Origin: Shewanella fodinae
Lineage (GTDB): Bacteria; Pseudomonadota; Gammaproteobacteria; Enterobacterales; Shewanellaceae
Direction: 5' to 3'
Assembly (NCBI RefSeq): GCF_014651955.1
Contig: NZ_BMXW01000007.1
Location: forward strand, 1-64,000
DNA: 64,000 nt
Within the stretch, counting starts at the first letter, position 1, and every line of letters starts with the position of its first letter. Under the pieces are notes generated by a model that was not told the origin of the DNA, did no database searches, and saw nothing but the letters and a program-made list of their open reading frames with translations. This document shows positions 1 to 9,796 of this stretch, piece by piece. A program made the translations under genes and the position numbers.

Positions 1-1
1 C

Positions 2-139
2 ATTGGCTGGCGTGAAGGTGATGAACAAAGTCATAGGACTAGGTATGCCCATTCGCCAGAGGCTCAATTAACACCACGAACCATGATGGGAACTGGCTTA
101 TCTGCGATTGATTTGATCAACAAGGCCTCCTTTACATAA
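2..139 (+). CDS. Partial C-terminus of an unidentified protein (cut by window start)
   Basis: A reading frame is open from the first full codon of the window to a TAA at 137-139 and encodes about 45 residues, including TPRTMMGTGLSAIDL near its end. I do not recognise the family. It runs into the next gene: the frame of the nuclease-like gene opens at 117, so the two frames overlap by about 20 bases. The conceptual join (SAIDLINKA followed by LHKENQNKDLLYRL) reads as plausible protein. The two may therefore be one gene broken by a single-base indel, or two adjacent genes of one acquired segment. The evidence is only an open frame of modest length. Confidence 0.35.
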   Translation: MGWREGDEQSHRTRYAHSPEAQLTPRTMMGTGLSAIDLINKASFT

Positions 140-170
140 AGAAAATCAAAATAAAGACCTTTTATATAGA

Positions 171-2198
171 TTGTGGCATGCCGTCTGTAACTGGATATGT
201 AGGACTGATTTGGTATTATCTGATTTTGCCTGCTCTTCATCATACGCGAATGTTTGTTTTAAGATTGAATTTGAAGATGTTGATGTCCCCACTCAAGTAT
301 CTCAAGTACTTGCTCCCGAAACTCTCAGCAATTTAATAAAGACCTCTACATCTGTAGAAAATGGCATTCTGCATATAAGCTGTAAGTTCTTAAAAAAATA
401 TTTTCTTGCATTTCATCGAGCTGACAACGTTGCTGAGAGGACCATCATAAAATCATTGCTTACTGTTTTTATAAAAGAGTCTGTTGAATGTAATGACCAT
501 GAGGAGCTAGTTGAAAGTATTTTAGGTCATGTTTTTACTGATAATTATGGTAAAGAAGTGCATATGCTCACCGCACAATCCTTTCTGGATTACGTCAAAA
601 TGAGCTTACCTGAACCTTTAGTATTAGACCGTTTTGATGATGCCACCATTAAAATTGGGCTAGCATGGATGTCGAAAAGCCATACCGAGCCATGCTCTAT
701 CTACGGCAAAAATGAATGCACGCAATATTTACAAGACTTAACTTTGAATCTTTGGAAGGAAATCCAGTCATATTTGGGGTCTTTTAACAAGAAGGAGCTA
801 ATTAACTTCTTGCTTAAAAATTATACTGCTGTAGAAGCAGATATTGAGCATTGGCAGCGTACTTTCAAAGCCATGCTGGGACTCCATAATGATAAAGATG
901 ATGTATATTCAGTCGCATTGGAGCGAATTTCTTCAAATAATTCTGCACTTACGGGGTCTAGGATTCTTATTGAAATGGCTATCTGTGAATCCTTAGATGA
1001 AGGCGGAAAAGCTCCAAATCATCTGGATTTAACTAAGCTAATAACTTTTGCAACTGCAATTTTCCAATATGGTAATCTTTCAGATTCGATTATGTATGAG
1101 TTGGTTAAGCCCCATCTAAGGCTTTCCACATATGGTGATGTACAATTCGATCACACTGCGTATGACACAGTAGTAAATCCTTACGGTAAGTCCGTTCAAA
1201 CAGTGATGATAGACCATGCTTCAAATAAATATGATGATCATTTCTCTGAACCAAAAGTTCATGAAAAGGTTGCCGGTCTACTTGGTCAAGAGTTCGAGAC
1301 TGCTTGGCATGAAGAGTTTGGGGTATCTATCGATGAAGCCAGAAAAATCTTAGATGTTTTTGAAAATATTGGGATCGAAAAAAACAAAGCTGTCTATGAA
1401 ATCTCATGCTCAGAGCTATTTTATCAATCGAATACTAGTGGTGTATCGGATGCTGCGTTGAAAGCTTTTATGGATAGATTTACCCTACCACAAAGATCCA
1501 GCTGGATGGCATTATCTTCAGGTTATCGTGTAAGCGATATTTCCCCATGGAGATATAGACGCAGGTTGTCATTGACAGCACGGCCATTAATAATACTTGG
1601 TGATAAGCTCGTTATAGCCCCAAGCTTAATACGAAGAGGGGTTTTGTATTGCTTATCCAATTCACTTGACGCAACTCTAGACGGCTCATTTTTCAACACC
1701 AAAGCGATGAAAAAATGGATTGGGGAGCAACGAAATAAGTCGGGGCACAGATTCAACCAAGAAGCTGCTGACAAATTTAGTAGCTTGGGTTGGAAAGTTG
1801 AGGCTGATGTGAAGGTCAGCAAGATTCTTAAAAAAAGAACCAAGAAAGACTTTGGAGATGTTGATGTGCTCGCATGGAACCCTTCAGAAAAAATTGTCTA
1901 CCTCGTTGAATGCAAAGACCTAGAATTTGCCAAAACTCAAGGTGAAATAGCTAAACAAATATACGAATTTCGTGGTGTAGAGAAATCAGATGGCAAACCT
2001 GATCGCCTAAAGAAACACATGGATCGCTTCTTAGTATTGGATGAAAACATCGATAAGTTGAGGGATTACTTGAAGCTCGAATCTATAAACGAATTGAAAG
2101 TAATGTTGTTGTTTAGGCAGACCGTACCTGTTTCGTACGATAACGCTGACAGTGATATACCCGTTACAGTTTGTTTCTTTGACGAACTAAATGTCTAA
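171..2198 (+). CDS. Large protein with C-terminal PD-(D/E)XK nuclease-like domain
   Basis: This 675-residue protein has an unrecognised first ~520 residues and a C-terminal segment that looks like a restriction-endonuclease fold. D563 and D565 in GDVDVLAW are followed by E580-C-K582 in VYLVECKDL, which is the spacing of a PD-(D/E)XK active site on successive beta strands. Nuclease activity is therefore inferred; target and role are unknown. The DNA is visibly richer in A and T than everything after 2.5 kb, which suggests horizontal transfer and possibly a defence or mobile-element role. The start is uncertain: the TTG at 171 lacks a clear ribosome binding site, the frame is open back to 117, and it overlaps the end of another frame. 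The true protein could thus be longer and frameshifted. No partner gene is visible inside the window. Confidence 0.6.
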   Translation: MWHAVCNWICRTDLVLSDFACSSSYANVCFKIEFEDVDVPTQVSQVLAPETLSNLIKTSTSVENGILHISCKFLKKYFLAFHRADNVAERTIIKSLLTVFIKESVECNDHEELVESILGHVFTDNYGKEVHMLTAQSFLDYVKMSLPEPLVLDRFDDATIKIGLAWMSKSHTEPCSIYGKNECTQYLQDLTLNLWKEIQSYLGSFNKKELINFLLKNYTAVEADIEHWQRTFKAMLGLHNDKDDVYSVALERISSNNSALTGSRILIEMAICESLDEGGKAPNHLDLTKLITFATAIFQYGNLSDSIMYELVKPHLRLSTYGDVQFDHTAYDTVVNPYGKSVQTVMIDHASNKYDDHFSEPKVHEKVAGLLGQEFETAWHEEFGVSIDEARKILDVFENIGIEKNKAVYEISCSELFYQSNTSGVSDAALKAFMDRFTLPQRSSWMALSSGYRVSDISPWRYRRRLSLTARPLIILGDKLVIAPSLIRRGVLYCLSNSLDATLDGSFFNTKAMKKWIGEQRNKSGHRFNQEAADKFSSLGWKVEADVKVSKILKKRTKKDFGDVDVLAWNPSEKIVYLVECKDLEFAKTQGEIAKQIYEFRGVEKSDGKPDRLKKHMDRFLVLDENIDKLRDYLKLESINELKVMLLFRQTVPVSYDNADSDIPVTVCFFDELNV

Positions 2199-2552
2199 TT
2201 CAATGATCAAATAATTGACGTACCGTTGTATTGATTGAGTGAATTTGGTGGTTAGTCTATTCTAGATTTGCAATACCTGAACTTATGCGTGAGGAGCTAA
2301 TTTAGCAAATTTGTCGACTCATTTATGTCCAGAAGTGAGCTGTATAGGCATACGCTCAAGTCACACTACACACCATATAATCAAAACGGCTAGAGCGTGT
2401 ATAAGCCATTACACCTAAGAGCTTAAAGATAAGCGTGAGCGTTTCAATCAATCCAATCAAAGTCCTAGATTGACCTCTAGGACTTTGATAGCAATCTGCA
2501 ACATCACCTTGCAAGGCGATGAGTTACACAACCTAACCGTATTAAGCTGCGA
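2199..2552. other. Gene-free junction between AT-rich segment and core genes
   Basis: I see no credible coding frame and no tRNA in these ~350 bases. The only marked structure is a perfect 13-bp inverted repeat listed separately. Base composition changes from AT-rich to the average of the rest of the window across this stretch, so it is the likely place of an island boundary. I could not identify an attachment-site direct repeat, because the other island end lies outside the window. Confidence 0.4.
2456..2489. repeat. Perfect 13-bp inverted repeat, 8-nt loop
   Basis: The left arm ATCAAAGTCCTAG (2456-2468) and right arm CTAGGACTTTGAT (2477-2489) are exact reverse complements around an 8-nt spacer. 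Neither side has a run of T, so it is a poor intrinsic terminator. It could still end transcription for the Trm112-like gene on the minus strand, or be a remnant of a recombination site at the island edge. Confidence 0.6.
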
Positions 2553-2735
2553 CTATTCTTGGTTTTCCTGCCAGTTAACGGCCTTATCCGCTAACAATAC
2601 CGGGATACCATCATCAATAGGGTAAACCAGACGGTCTGCTTTACAGATCAGCTGCTGGTGTTCTTTGTCATACTCCAGTTTGCCTTTACAAACCGGGCAC
2701 GCCACTATGTCCAGAAGTTTTTTATCAAATGCCAT
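2553..2735 (-). CDS. Trm112 family protein (YcaR/UPF0434)
   Basis: This 60-residue protein starts [20 protein letters not shown], the hallmark opening of the YcaR/UPF0434 branch of the Trm112 zinc-ribbon family. Only the first CxxC pair (C13, C16) is followed by a partial second site with one cysteine, as is usual for the bacterial form. Eukaryotic Trm112 activates methyltransferases; the bacterial role is not settled. The gene lies 17 bases downstream of lpxK on the same strand, the common arrangement in gammaproteobacteria (msbA-lpxK-ycaR), so it is probably co-transcribed with the lipid A genes. Confidence 0.9.
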   Translation of the reverse strand: MAFDKKLLDIVACPVCKGKLEYDKEHQQLICKADRLVYPIDDGIPVLLADKAVNWQENQE

Positions 2736-2752
2736 CTGACTGTCCTTTCTAT

Positions 2753-3754
2753 TTAGTCATGCTTGTTGCTCATTACTGAACGCACACATTCCAGTAATTG
2801 CGCTTCAAATGTTGCCGAGAATACCGCATCTACTGCCAAATACCACCACTGTGCGCCTGCAAATGTGCGACATTTAATGGCATCTTTTTCGGTCATCACA
2901 ATGGGTTGCGAGGCAACCTGGGTAAAATCTTCAATATTGTAAGGATGATGATCCGCAAATACTATGGCCTGGCTCAGGGAATATCCTTGCCGTTGCAAGG
3001 TCTCAAAAAAACGTTGCGGATTGCCAATCCCCGCTAGCGCCACCACAGGTTGTGCGGTTGTTGGCGGCACTTGGTCAATGTCACTGGCAACAGGTTTTAA
3101 CCCGGCAGGCTGCAATGTCATGGCAAAGTGCGCCGTGCTGTCTGCAAGCGCACCATTACACAACACAAAATCAGCGGTTTCTAAACGCCAAGCACCTTCC
3201 CGTAACGGCCCTGCGGGCAACAACATGCCATTGCCCAAACCACGGTTGGCATCCAGTACCACCAGTTCAATATCTCTGGCGAGTCGGTAATGCTGTAAGC
3301 CATCGTCGCTGATAATAATATCCACAATGGCTGATTGCAGTAGTAAGTGTGCACTAGCAATACGATCGGCGCCTACGGCCATGGGAACACCAGTACGGCG
3401 GACTATCATACAAGGCTCATCCCCTACATCTGCTGGTGTTGACGTGGCAGACACTAAACGTGAATGTCGTTGCTGGCTACCATAACCACGACTGATCACC
3501 CCAGGGCGATAGCCCTGACGCCTCAGCCACTCCACCAGATAGATCACCATAGGTGTTTTGCCACTGCCGCCGACAGTAATATTTCCGACAATAATGACGG
3601 GTACCGGTAACTTTACCTGTGTTTTAATACCAAGACGAAATGCCAGCCGCCGCAGACCACTGATAAGGGCAAACAACCAGGACAAGGGCCATAACAACCA
3701 ACGCACCCAGTGCCGACCGTACCAGATCCGATTGACCCACGCTTCCATCTGCAT
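2753..3754 (-). CDS. lpxK: Tetraacyldisaccharide 4'-kinase LpxK
   Basis: LpxK phosphorylates the 4' position of the tetraacyldisaccharide precursor to make lipid IVA, at the inner membrane. The 333-residue protein has an N-terminal hydrophobic stretch and the P-loop [11 protein letters not shown] near residue 60. The conserved ISRGYGS follows near 90, and [13 protein letters not shown] near 150-160 carries the catalytic region typical of LpxK. The length fits the E. coli enzyme. Its ATG overlaps the TGA of msbA by one base (TGATG), indicating translational coupling with the lipid A flippase. Confidence 0.95.
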   Translation of the reverse strand: MQMEAWVNRIWYGRHWVRWLLWPLSWLFALISGLRRLAFRLGIKTQVKLPVPVIIVGNITVGGSGKTPMVIYLVEWLRRQGYRPGVISRGYGSQQRHSRLVSATSTPADVGDEPCMIVRRTGVPMAVGADRIASAHLLLQSAIVDIIISDDGLQHYRLARDIELVVLDANRGLGNGMLLPAGPLREGAWRLETADFVLCNGALADSTAHFAMTLQPAGLKPVASDIDQVPPTTAQPVVALAGIGNPQRFFETLQRQGYSLSQAIVFADHHPYNIEDFTQVASQPIVMTEKDAIKCRTFAGAQWWYLAVDAVFSATFEAQLLECVRSVMSNKHD

Positions 3755-5556
3755 CAGCTCCCAAACTGCATCTGATACAGTTTGGCGTACATGCCATCTA
3801 GCGCGAGTAGCGCCTTGTGGTTACCGCGCTCAACAATCTGACCTTGATCCACCACCAAAATTTCATCCGCATTTTCAATGGTAGATAACCGATGTGCAAT
3901 CACGATTGAGGTGCGGTTACGGCGCAAATTATCCAGACCTTTCTGAATCGCTTTCTCTGATTCCGTATCCAGCGCCGAGGTAGCTTCATCTAGGATCAGC
4001 ACTGGCGCATCGCGCAAAATCGCCCGGGCAATGGCGATACGTTGCCGCTGACCACCGGATAAGGTCACACCATTTTCACCAATTTCGGTATCCAGCCCGT
4101 GAGGCAGTTTTTCAATAAACTCCATGGCATAAGCCAGACGCGCCGCATCTTCTATCTGTTGTCTGGTAACTTCACCGGGATACGCATAAGCAATGTTGTT
4201 GGCAATGGTGTCATTGAATAACGTAACTTGCTGTGACACTAAAGCCACCTGACTGCGTAAACATTTAAGGGAATAGTCATAGATACTGACATCATCCAGC
4301 AGAATATCACCATTTTCCAGGCCGCTATAAAAACGCGTCAGCAAGCTGGCGATAGTGGATTTACCAGAGCCTGAACGCCCGACCAACGCCATTGTATGCC
4401 CTTGTGGCACATGAAAACTGACATGTTCCAGTGCTAGCTTGTCCTGGCTGGGATAGCCAAAGCTGACATTGCTAAAACGAACATCGCCCTGCACTCGCGC
4501 AACCTCATAACTGCCACTATCCTGCTCCGTTGGGGTATCCAACAGTTCAAAAACCGTGGTACAGGCCGCGATACCGCGCTGAAACTCAGCATTGATGCGG
4601 GTCAAATTTTTAATCGGCTGCAACATTGACAACATACAAGCCAACACTGTCGTAAAAATCCCGGCGGTTAACTCGCCACGTAAACTGTCAAGACTAGCGG
4701 CAAAGATCACTGCGCCCAGCGCAAAAGAGCCGATAATCATCACCAACGGTTGGCTGATAGCTTGAGTGGTTGCCAACTTCATATTCTGATAACGGTTAAA
4801 ATCGTTAGCACTGGCAAACCGCTCGGCTTCGGTTTTCTGACCACCAAACGCCAGCACATTTTTATGGCCCTTGATCATCTGCTCAGTAACGGTAGTAACC
4901 GACCCCATAGCGTTTTGGATCTGCCGTGACACCTTGCGAAAACGGCGACTCACTATGGTGATCACCAAACCGATAGCCGGAGCAATCACCAAGATAAAAA
5001 TCGAGAGTTTCCACGAGTAGTAAAACATGACGCCAATCATACCGATAACCGTGATGCCATCACGAACGATGGTGATCAGTGCATTGCCCGAAGCGCGAGC
5101 AATCTGCTCAGTATCATAGGTCACTTTAGAGATGAGATTGCCGGAATTCTGCTGATCCATAAAACTGACCGGCAGTTTGAGAATATGCTCAAACACCTGT
5201 TGCCGCATCTCCTGGATCACCTTGGTACTCATATAGGAAATGCCATACGTAGAAATGAAATTGCACACGCCACGCAAGAAAAATAGCCCCACAATAATAA
5301 ACGGTGCCAGTGCCAACACATCATTACCAGACTGAAACCCATGCGTGGTCACCAGATCAGCGCCTACCGCAACGGAAGGTTTACTGGAAAACCCTTCGTC
5401 TACAAAGGGTTTGATAAAGGTCATAAAGGTGATATCAACGGCACCGTAGCCAAGTAGTCCCAGCACAGAGATAACAAACACCTTTTTCAGGTGCTGAACG
5501 TAGGAGATTAACCGCTTAAAGACTGTCCAGGTTTCGTGTTTTGGCGCACTGCTCAT
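3754..5556 (-). CDS. msbA: Lipid A export ABC transporter MsbA
   Basis: MsbA is the inner-membrane flippase for lipid A-core. The 600-residue half-transporter has six predicted membrane segments in the first ~310 residues and one nucleotide-binding domain. Visible motifs are Walker A GRSGSGKST, the ABC signature LSGGQRQR, Walker B VLILDEATSALD and the switch histidine in IAHRLS. The length matches E. coli MsbA (582 residues) closely. It is followed by lpxK with a one-base overlap and lies 39 bases downstream of comEC, the usual msbA neighbourhood. Confidence 0.96.
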   Translation of the reverse strand: MSSAPKHETWTVFKRLISYVQHLKKVFVISVLGLLGYGAVDITFMTFIKPFVDEGFSSKPSVAVGADLVTTHGFQSGNDVLALAPFIIVGLFFLRGVCNFISTYGISYMSTKVIQEMRQQVFEHILKLPVSFMDQQNSGNLISKVTYDTEQIARASGNALITIVRDGITVIGMIGVMFYYSWKLSIFILVIAPAIGLVITIVSRRFRKVSRQIQNAMGSVTTVTEQMIKGHKNVLAFGGQKTEAERFASANDFNRYQNMKLATTQAISQPLVMIIGSFALGAVIFAASLDSLRGELTAGIFTTVLACMLSMLQPIKNLTRINAEFQRGIAACTTVFELLDTPTEQDSGSYEVARVQGDVRFSNVSFGYPSQDKLALEHVSFHVPQGHTMALVGRSGSGKSTIASLLTRFYSGLENGDILLDDVSIYDYSLKCLRSQVALVSQQVTLFNDTIANNIAYAYPGEVTRQQIEDAARLAYAMEFIEKLPHGLDTEIGENGVTLSGGQRQRIAIARAILRDAPVLILDEATSALDTESEKAIQKGLDNLRRNRTSIVIAHRLSTIENADEILVVDQGQIVERGNHKALLALDGMYAKLYQMQFGS

Positions 5557-5595
5557 GGAGACTGTAACTTCACTAATATGGGCAAAGTCGGCATT

Positions 5596-7968
5596 CTACT
5601 CTGGATTGACGACGTTACCAAATCCAAACAAACGGTTATACCAATAGGGCGCTATTTGTTGGCGATAGCTATCAACATTAATGCCGCTATCATCGAAGTG
5701 AAAACTTACCTGCCCTTGCTCACCACTAACGAGCGATATGACATTTGCCAGTTGGTAACGCTCACGGATTTCCGGTCGCGGGAACTGCCAACGATTGTTG
5801 AGTCCGGCGGGGAATACAACCCACATAGGACTGACTGCTTTAATAAAATCAGTACTGGATGAAGTTTTACTGCCATGATGGGGTGCCAACATAATATCAG
5901 CGTTAATCGGCTTATCTTGTCGCAATAATGCAACTTCACCGGCTAATTCAATATCACCCGGCAATAACACTCGATGCTGATTATCCGCCACCAGCAACAC
6001 ACAGGAACCATCATTGCCACTTGCTGCGACTTCAGGACCTAACACTGTTAAGCTCAGAGCCCGCCACTGCCATTGTTTGGGACGGCAGCCTTGAGAAGCT
6101 GGCAAACCGCCAACATCAGTGATCAACTGACTATTGGGGAATGCATTGAGAATAACCGATGCGCCACCGGCATGATCGTTATCACCGTGGCTTATCACCA
6201 AGTAGTCCAGGTGTCTGACGCCGGCGGCGGCAAGAAACGGCAAAATCACCCGCTCAGCATAACTAAACCCAGAGGGAAAGGCCGCACCGGTATCGAATAA
6301 CAGCGCCTGCGGCCCTTGCTGAACCACCACCGCCAAGCCTTGACCAACATCCAACACATGCAATTGCCAACCTTTTGCCGGCAGCCAGCCTTGCCATTGT
6401 GCAGTCTGGAATAACGCGGGCAACAACAGCAAGCATGGCAACCACAAAAAGCGTCGCCTAGGCCGCCAGTACCAGATTACCCCGCCGACCAGCACAAACA
6501 TCAGGCTCAAAGTGAGCTGCCAAGGCAGCAATAACCAACTGCCCGGCAGATGGTCACTGAGTTGCCATAACCGATCTACTGGCCATAACGACCAATCTGC
6601 TAAGTGCCAGATAAACAGCTTGGCAGCAGACGTTGGCAACCACCATTGCAGAATTCCCCACGCCAACAAAGCTAACAAACTGAGGGGGATCACCACCACA
6701 CTGAACCAAGGCACTAATAACAGATTGATCCAGAAGCTATGCAGGCTCACGCCTCCGAAAAGCAACGCTTGTACTAACGTCAATCCCAGACATAAACGCC
6801 ACTGCACTCGCCAAAACTGACGACACCAGCGCCATAGTTTCTGATGCCAACTAGCATTGAACTGCGGCTCACTTCGATGCCACTCCAACAGGATCAGCGC
6901 CAAAGCCAAGAAAGAAAGCCAAACGCCGCCGCTGAGTGCGGCTAATGGGTCTAGCAGCAAGACACAGGTGAGCGCCCACAGCCAACGCTCCCAAGCAGAT
7001 ACCGAGCGCATTGACATATTAACCAACACCAGCGCCAACAGCATCAGTAACGACCGTTGCACCGGAATGCCAAAGCCAGCGAGCCAAGCGTAAACACCGG
7101 CCCCGGCTAACGCCAATAGCTGCGCCAACAGCAGATTACGTCGGCTTTGCACTGGCCAAAAGTGTAATAGCAGCCAGCGACTACTTACATATAACCATAA
7201 AGCGACGACCGACAGATGCAGCCCAGAAATCGCCACCAGGTGCCCCGTGCCAGTTTGCCTTAGCTGTTGCCAACGCTGTTCACTGATAAGACTGCGCTCA
7301 CCCATGGTGAGCGCCAGTAAAATGTCCCCATTGTCAAAAGCTTGCAGAGTTGTTGCCAGCTGCTGCAGCAGTTGTGCTCGACCACCATCAACAGTTGCTA
7401 AACGGGTTGCCGCCTGAATGTTGCCTCTGGCGGTGATATGCTGGGCCAGTAATTGACGCTGCTGATTAAAACCGCCCAAATTCAGTACTGACGGGAACGC
7501 GCGCGGCCGAACCTCAAATGACCATAACTCCCCAACTTGCGGCAACGGGTGCCTATCTATGGCTGCCAAATGTTGCCGATCCCAACCCAATCGCCAGCGC
7601 CGTGGCGGCTTCCAGAAGCTTTGCGTCCGTGCTTCAGCAACTTCTATACTAATCCAGTCGCCATCGCCGCCAACCAGTGATATGATTTTTCCCCGCACAG
7701 TCAGGGGTGTCGTATGTCCCCGAAGCGATGAATACTCGTCCACTTCCCGCAACGACAACACACTATGGCAGTACAATATCATCCATAGTATTCCACCAAG
7801 TACGCCGCAAAGCAGCGTCTTGAGCGGGTGACGATGTTTGAGATGCCACAGTGCGCACAGGAGTAAAGCCCCTGCAATAATTAACTGTGATAATAGAGAG
7901 GATGGCATCTGCGGCCAGAAAACAGCCGAGATCAGAGCCAGGCAAAAGCCACTCAGTACGTAATTCAT
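5596..7968 (-). CDS. comEC: DNA internalization competence protein ComEC/Rec2
   Basis: The protein is a 790-residue polytopic membrane protein of the ComEC/Rec2 family, which forms the inner-membrane channel for single-stranded DNA during natural transformation. Several hydrophobic segments at the N-terminus precede a soluble region. The Competence domain follows, with GTGHLVAISGLHLS at ~250 and many membrane helices. A C-terminal metallo-beta-lactamase-like domain carries SHGDNDHAGG and LAPHHGSKTS. The gene is full length, with no disruption seen. It sits upstream of msbA on the same strand and 29 bases from the divergent DUF2062 gene. Presence of comEC alone does not prove competence. Confidence 0.93.
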   Translation of the reverse strand: MNYVLSGFCLALISAVFWPQMPSSLLSQLIIAGALLLCALWHLKHRHPLKTLLCGVLGGILWMILYCHSVLSLREVDEYSSLRGHTTPLTVRGKIISLVGGDGDWISIEVAEARTQSFWKPPRRWRLGWDRQHLAAIDRHPLPQVGELWSFEVRPRAFPSVLNLGGFNQQRQLLAQHITARGNIQAATRLATVDGGRAQLLQQLATTLQAFDNGDILLALTMGERSLISEQRWQQLRQTGTGHLVAISGLHLSVVALWLYVSSRWLLLHFWPVQSRRNLLLAQLLALAGAGVYAWLAGFGIPVQRSLLMLLALVLVNMSMRSVSAWERWLWALTCVLLLDPLAALSGGVWLSFLALALILLEWHRSEPQFNASWHQKLWRWCRQFWRVQWRLCLGLTLVQALLFGGVSLHSFWINLLLVPWFSVVVIPLSLLALLAWGILQWWLPTSAAKLFIWHLADWSLWPVDRLWQLSDHLPGSWLLLPWQLTLSLMFVLVGGVIWYWRPRRRFLWLPCLLLLPALFQTAQWQGWLPAKGWQLHVLDVGQGLAVVVQQGPQALLFDTGAAFPSGFSYAERVILPFLAAAGVRHLDYLVISHGDNDHAGGASVILNAFPNSQLITDVGGLPASQGCRPKQWQWRALSLTVLGPEVAASGNDGSCVLLVADNQHRVLLPGDIELAGEVALLRQDKPINADIMLAPHHGSKTSSSTDFIKAVSPMWVVFPAGLNNRWQFPRPEIRERYQLANVISLVSGEQGQVSFHFDDSGINVDSYRQQIAPYWYNRLFGFGNVVNPE

Positions 7969-7997
7969 CAGCTAAGTTAAGACAGCAATCGAACCTT

Positions 7998-8507
7998 ATG
8001 CCAAAGAAACTGATTAAAAAGTTCCTGCCCAAACCTGAAGTCCTGCGGGAACATAAATACCTGCGTGTTTTCGGTGATTTGCTGAATAACCCTAACCTAT
8101 GGGCGCTGACGCGACGTTCAGCCCCCGGGGCCTTTGCCATTGGACTATTTGTGGCATGGGTGCCTATGCCATTCCAGATGGTGTTAGCCGCAGCGTTGGC
8201 GATTGCGTTTAATGTTAACCTGCCAGTTTCTGTCGCATTGGTGTGGATTACCAATCCGGTGACCATGCCGCCAATGTTTTATCTGGCATATCTAGCGGGT
8301 GCCAAGATACTGCATCATCCGCCAGAACAGTTTGCGTTTGAGTTGTCATGGAAATGGATAGAAGAATCGTTTTCCACCATTGCACCGCCGTTTTTCCTAG
8401 GGTGTTTCGTCTTTGGGGTGATAAGCGCGGTTGTAGGTTATGTGGTGGTGCGTAGCGCTTGGCAATATTCCATTTATATGCAATGGCAAAAACGCCGCAA
8501 CAAATAG
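7998..8507 (+). CDS. DUF2062 membrane protein
   Basis: This 169-residue protein begins MPKKLIKKFLPKPEVLREH and contains the DUF2062 signature RSAPGAFAIGLFVAWVP, followed by hydrophobic stretches and TNPVTMPPMFY, where Pro-rich turns connect membrane helices. The function is unknown; it is an inner-membrane protein by prediction. An upstream in-frame start at 7887 exists but would overlap the 5' end of comEC and adds a non-conserved basic extension, so I prefer the ATG at 7998. A hairpin at 8511-8538 ends the transcript and separates it from convergent lolE. Confidence 0.85.
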   Translation: MPKKLIKKFLPKPEVLREHKYLRVFGDLLNNPNLWALTRRSAPGAFAIGLFVAWVPMPFQMVLAAALAIAFNVNLPVSVALVWITNPVTMPPMFYLAYLAGAKILHHPPEQFAFELSWKWIEESFSTIAPPFFLGCFVFGVISAVVGYVVVRSAWQYSIYMQWQKRRNK

Positions 8508-8510
8508 TCA

Positions 8511-8538
8511 ATAGGCCGCTCTCGCGGCCTATGCTTTT
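8511..8538 (+). terminator. Rho-independent terminator after DUF2062 gene
   Basis: A 9-bp perfect stem (ATAGGCCGC with GCGGCCTAT, loop TCTC) is followed by GCTTTTAG. It lies between the convergent DUF2062 gene and lolE. The T run is short, so efficiency may be modest. Confidence 0.65.
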
Positions 8539-8545
8539 AGTGGCG

Positions 8546-9796
8546 TTAGCGTGCGGCCAAGGCTTGTGCTGGCGCGATACGGCTGGCGCGATAGGCAGGA
8601 TACAAGGTTGCCAGCAGGCTCATCATCAATGCCATTACCAACACCAGCAACACATCTGACAGTTCCAAACGTGACGGCAGAAAATCGATAAAATAGACAT
8701 CGGCCGACAAAAATTTATGTCCGGTCAGCTGTTCGATAAACGCAGCAATCGCCGAGAGATTTTGCGCCAATAACACGCCGCACACAGTACCGAGCACGCA
8801 GCCAACAATGCCATTAAGGGCTCCCTGCACCACAAACACCGCCATCATCGCCCGACGACCAAATCCCATGGTCATCAGAATCGCAATCTCCGCCGCCTTG
8901 TCGCGCACGGCCATCACCAGCGTTGACACGATATTAAAACAAGCAACAGCAATGACCAACGCCAGCACCAGATACATCACGGTACGCACCATCTGGATGT
9001 CCTGATACAGGTGGCCCTGAGTCCGAGTCCAGTCACTGATATACAACATCTGCTGTTGTTGATAACCCAGTTCACGGATGAGCTTTGGCGCCTCAAATAC
9101 CCGTGCTACTTTGATGCGTACAGCGGTCACGGCATCGCCCAGCCCCAGTAGTTTTTGTGCATAAGCTAACGGCACATAAGTATTGGCAAAGTCCAATTCG
9201 CCACCGACACTGAAACTACCGCTGATCACCAAGGTATGACTGCGAGCACGACCAATATCCGTCGCCGCGCCAGTGCCACGGGGGGGCGGCAGATAAAGCG
9301 TCACCGAATCGCCGACTTTCAGCCCGAGTTTTTTCAGTAAACCTTGCCCCATCACAATATGATTGCCATCGCCTTGCAGGCTTTGCCAACCCGGGGACAG
9401 ATAATTACCCAAGGTCGAGACGTGCTGTTCCAGCGCTGGGTCGATACCCACCACCTGCACACCTGCAAAACCACCGGGTTTTTGCACCAGCCCTTGCATC
9501 TTCACCATAGGCGCCGCAGCGGTAATGCCGTGGATGGCACTCGCGTCGCTAAGCATCTGCCGCCAGTTGGCAATCGGTTGACCAGCAGACAACAACTCGC
9601 CTTGCGGCACGACCCCGAGCAAACGTTTTTCCAATTCGCTTTCAAAGCCATTCATCGCCGATAGCACTAGGATCAACACCGCCACCCCCAAGGCAATCCC
9701 TGCGGTGGAGGCAAAAGAGATAAAGCTGATAAAGCCACTGCGCTGCCGCGCCCGATAAAAACGCCAGCCAAGCAGTAAAGGCAGCGTCGACTTCAT
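8546..9796 (-). CDS. lolE: Lipoprotein-releasing ABC transporter permease LolE
   Basis: One of the two integral subunits of LolCDE, which extracts outer-membrane lipoproteins from the inner membrane and passes them to LolA. The 416 residues show an N-terminal helix after [18 protein letters not shown], a long periplasmic domain (~45-270) and three C-terminal helices. It is the third gene of lolC-lolD-lolE; its ATG overlaps the lolD stop by four bases. Assignment as LolE rather than LolC is by position and length; the two are paralogues. Confidence 0.93.
   Translation of the reverse strand: MKSTLPLLLGWRFYRARQRSGFISFISFASTAGIALGVAVLILVLSAMNGFESELEKRLLGVVPQGELLSAGQPIANWRQMLSDASAIHGITAAAPMVKMQGLVQKPGGFAGVQVVGIDPALEQHVSTLGNYLSPGWQSLQGDGNHIVMGQGLLKKLGLKVGDSVTLYLPPPRGTGAATDIGRARSHTLVISGSFSVGGELDFANTYVPLAYAQKLLGLGDAVTAVRIKVARVFEAPKLIRELGYQQQQMLYISDWTRTQGHLYQDIQMVRTVMYLVLALVIAVACFNIVSTLVMAVRDKAAEIAILMTMGFGRRAMMAVFVVQGALNGIVGCVLGTVCGVLLAQNLSAIAAFIEQLTGHKFLSADVYFIDFLPSRLELSDVLLVLVMALMMSLLATLYPAYRASRIAPAQALAAR

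Noticed and set aside
2200..2550. tRNA or integrase attachment site at the island edge
   Set aside because: No cloverleaf or direct repeat could be recognised, and the other end is outside the window.
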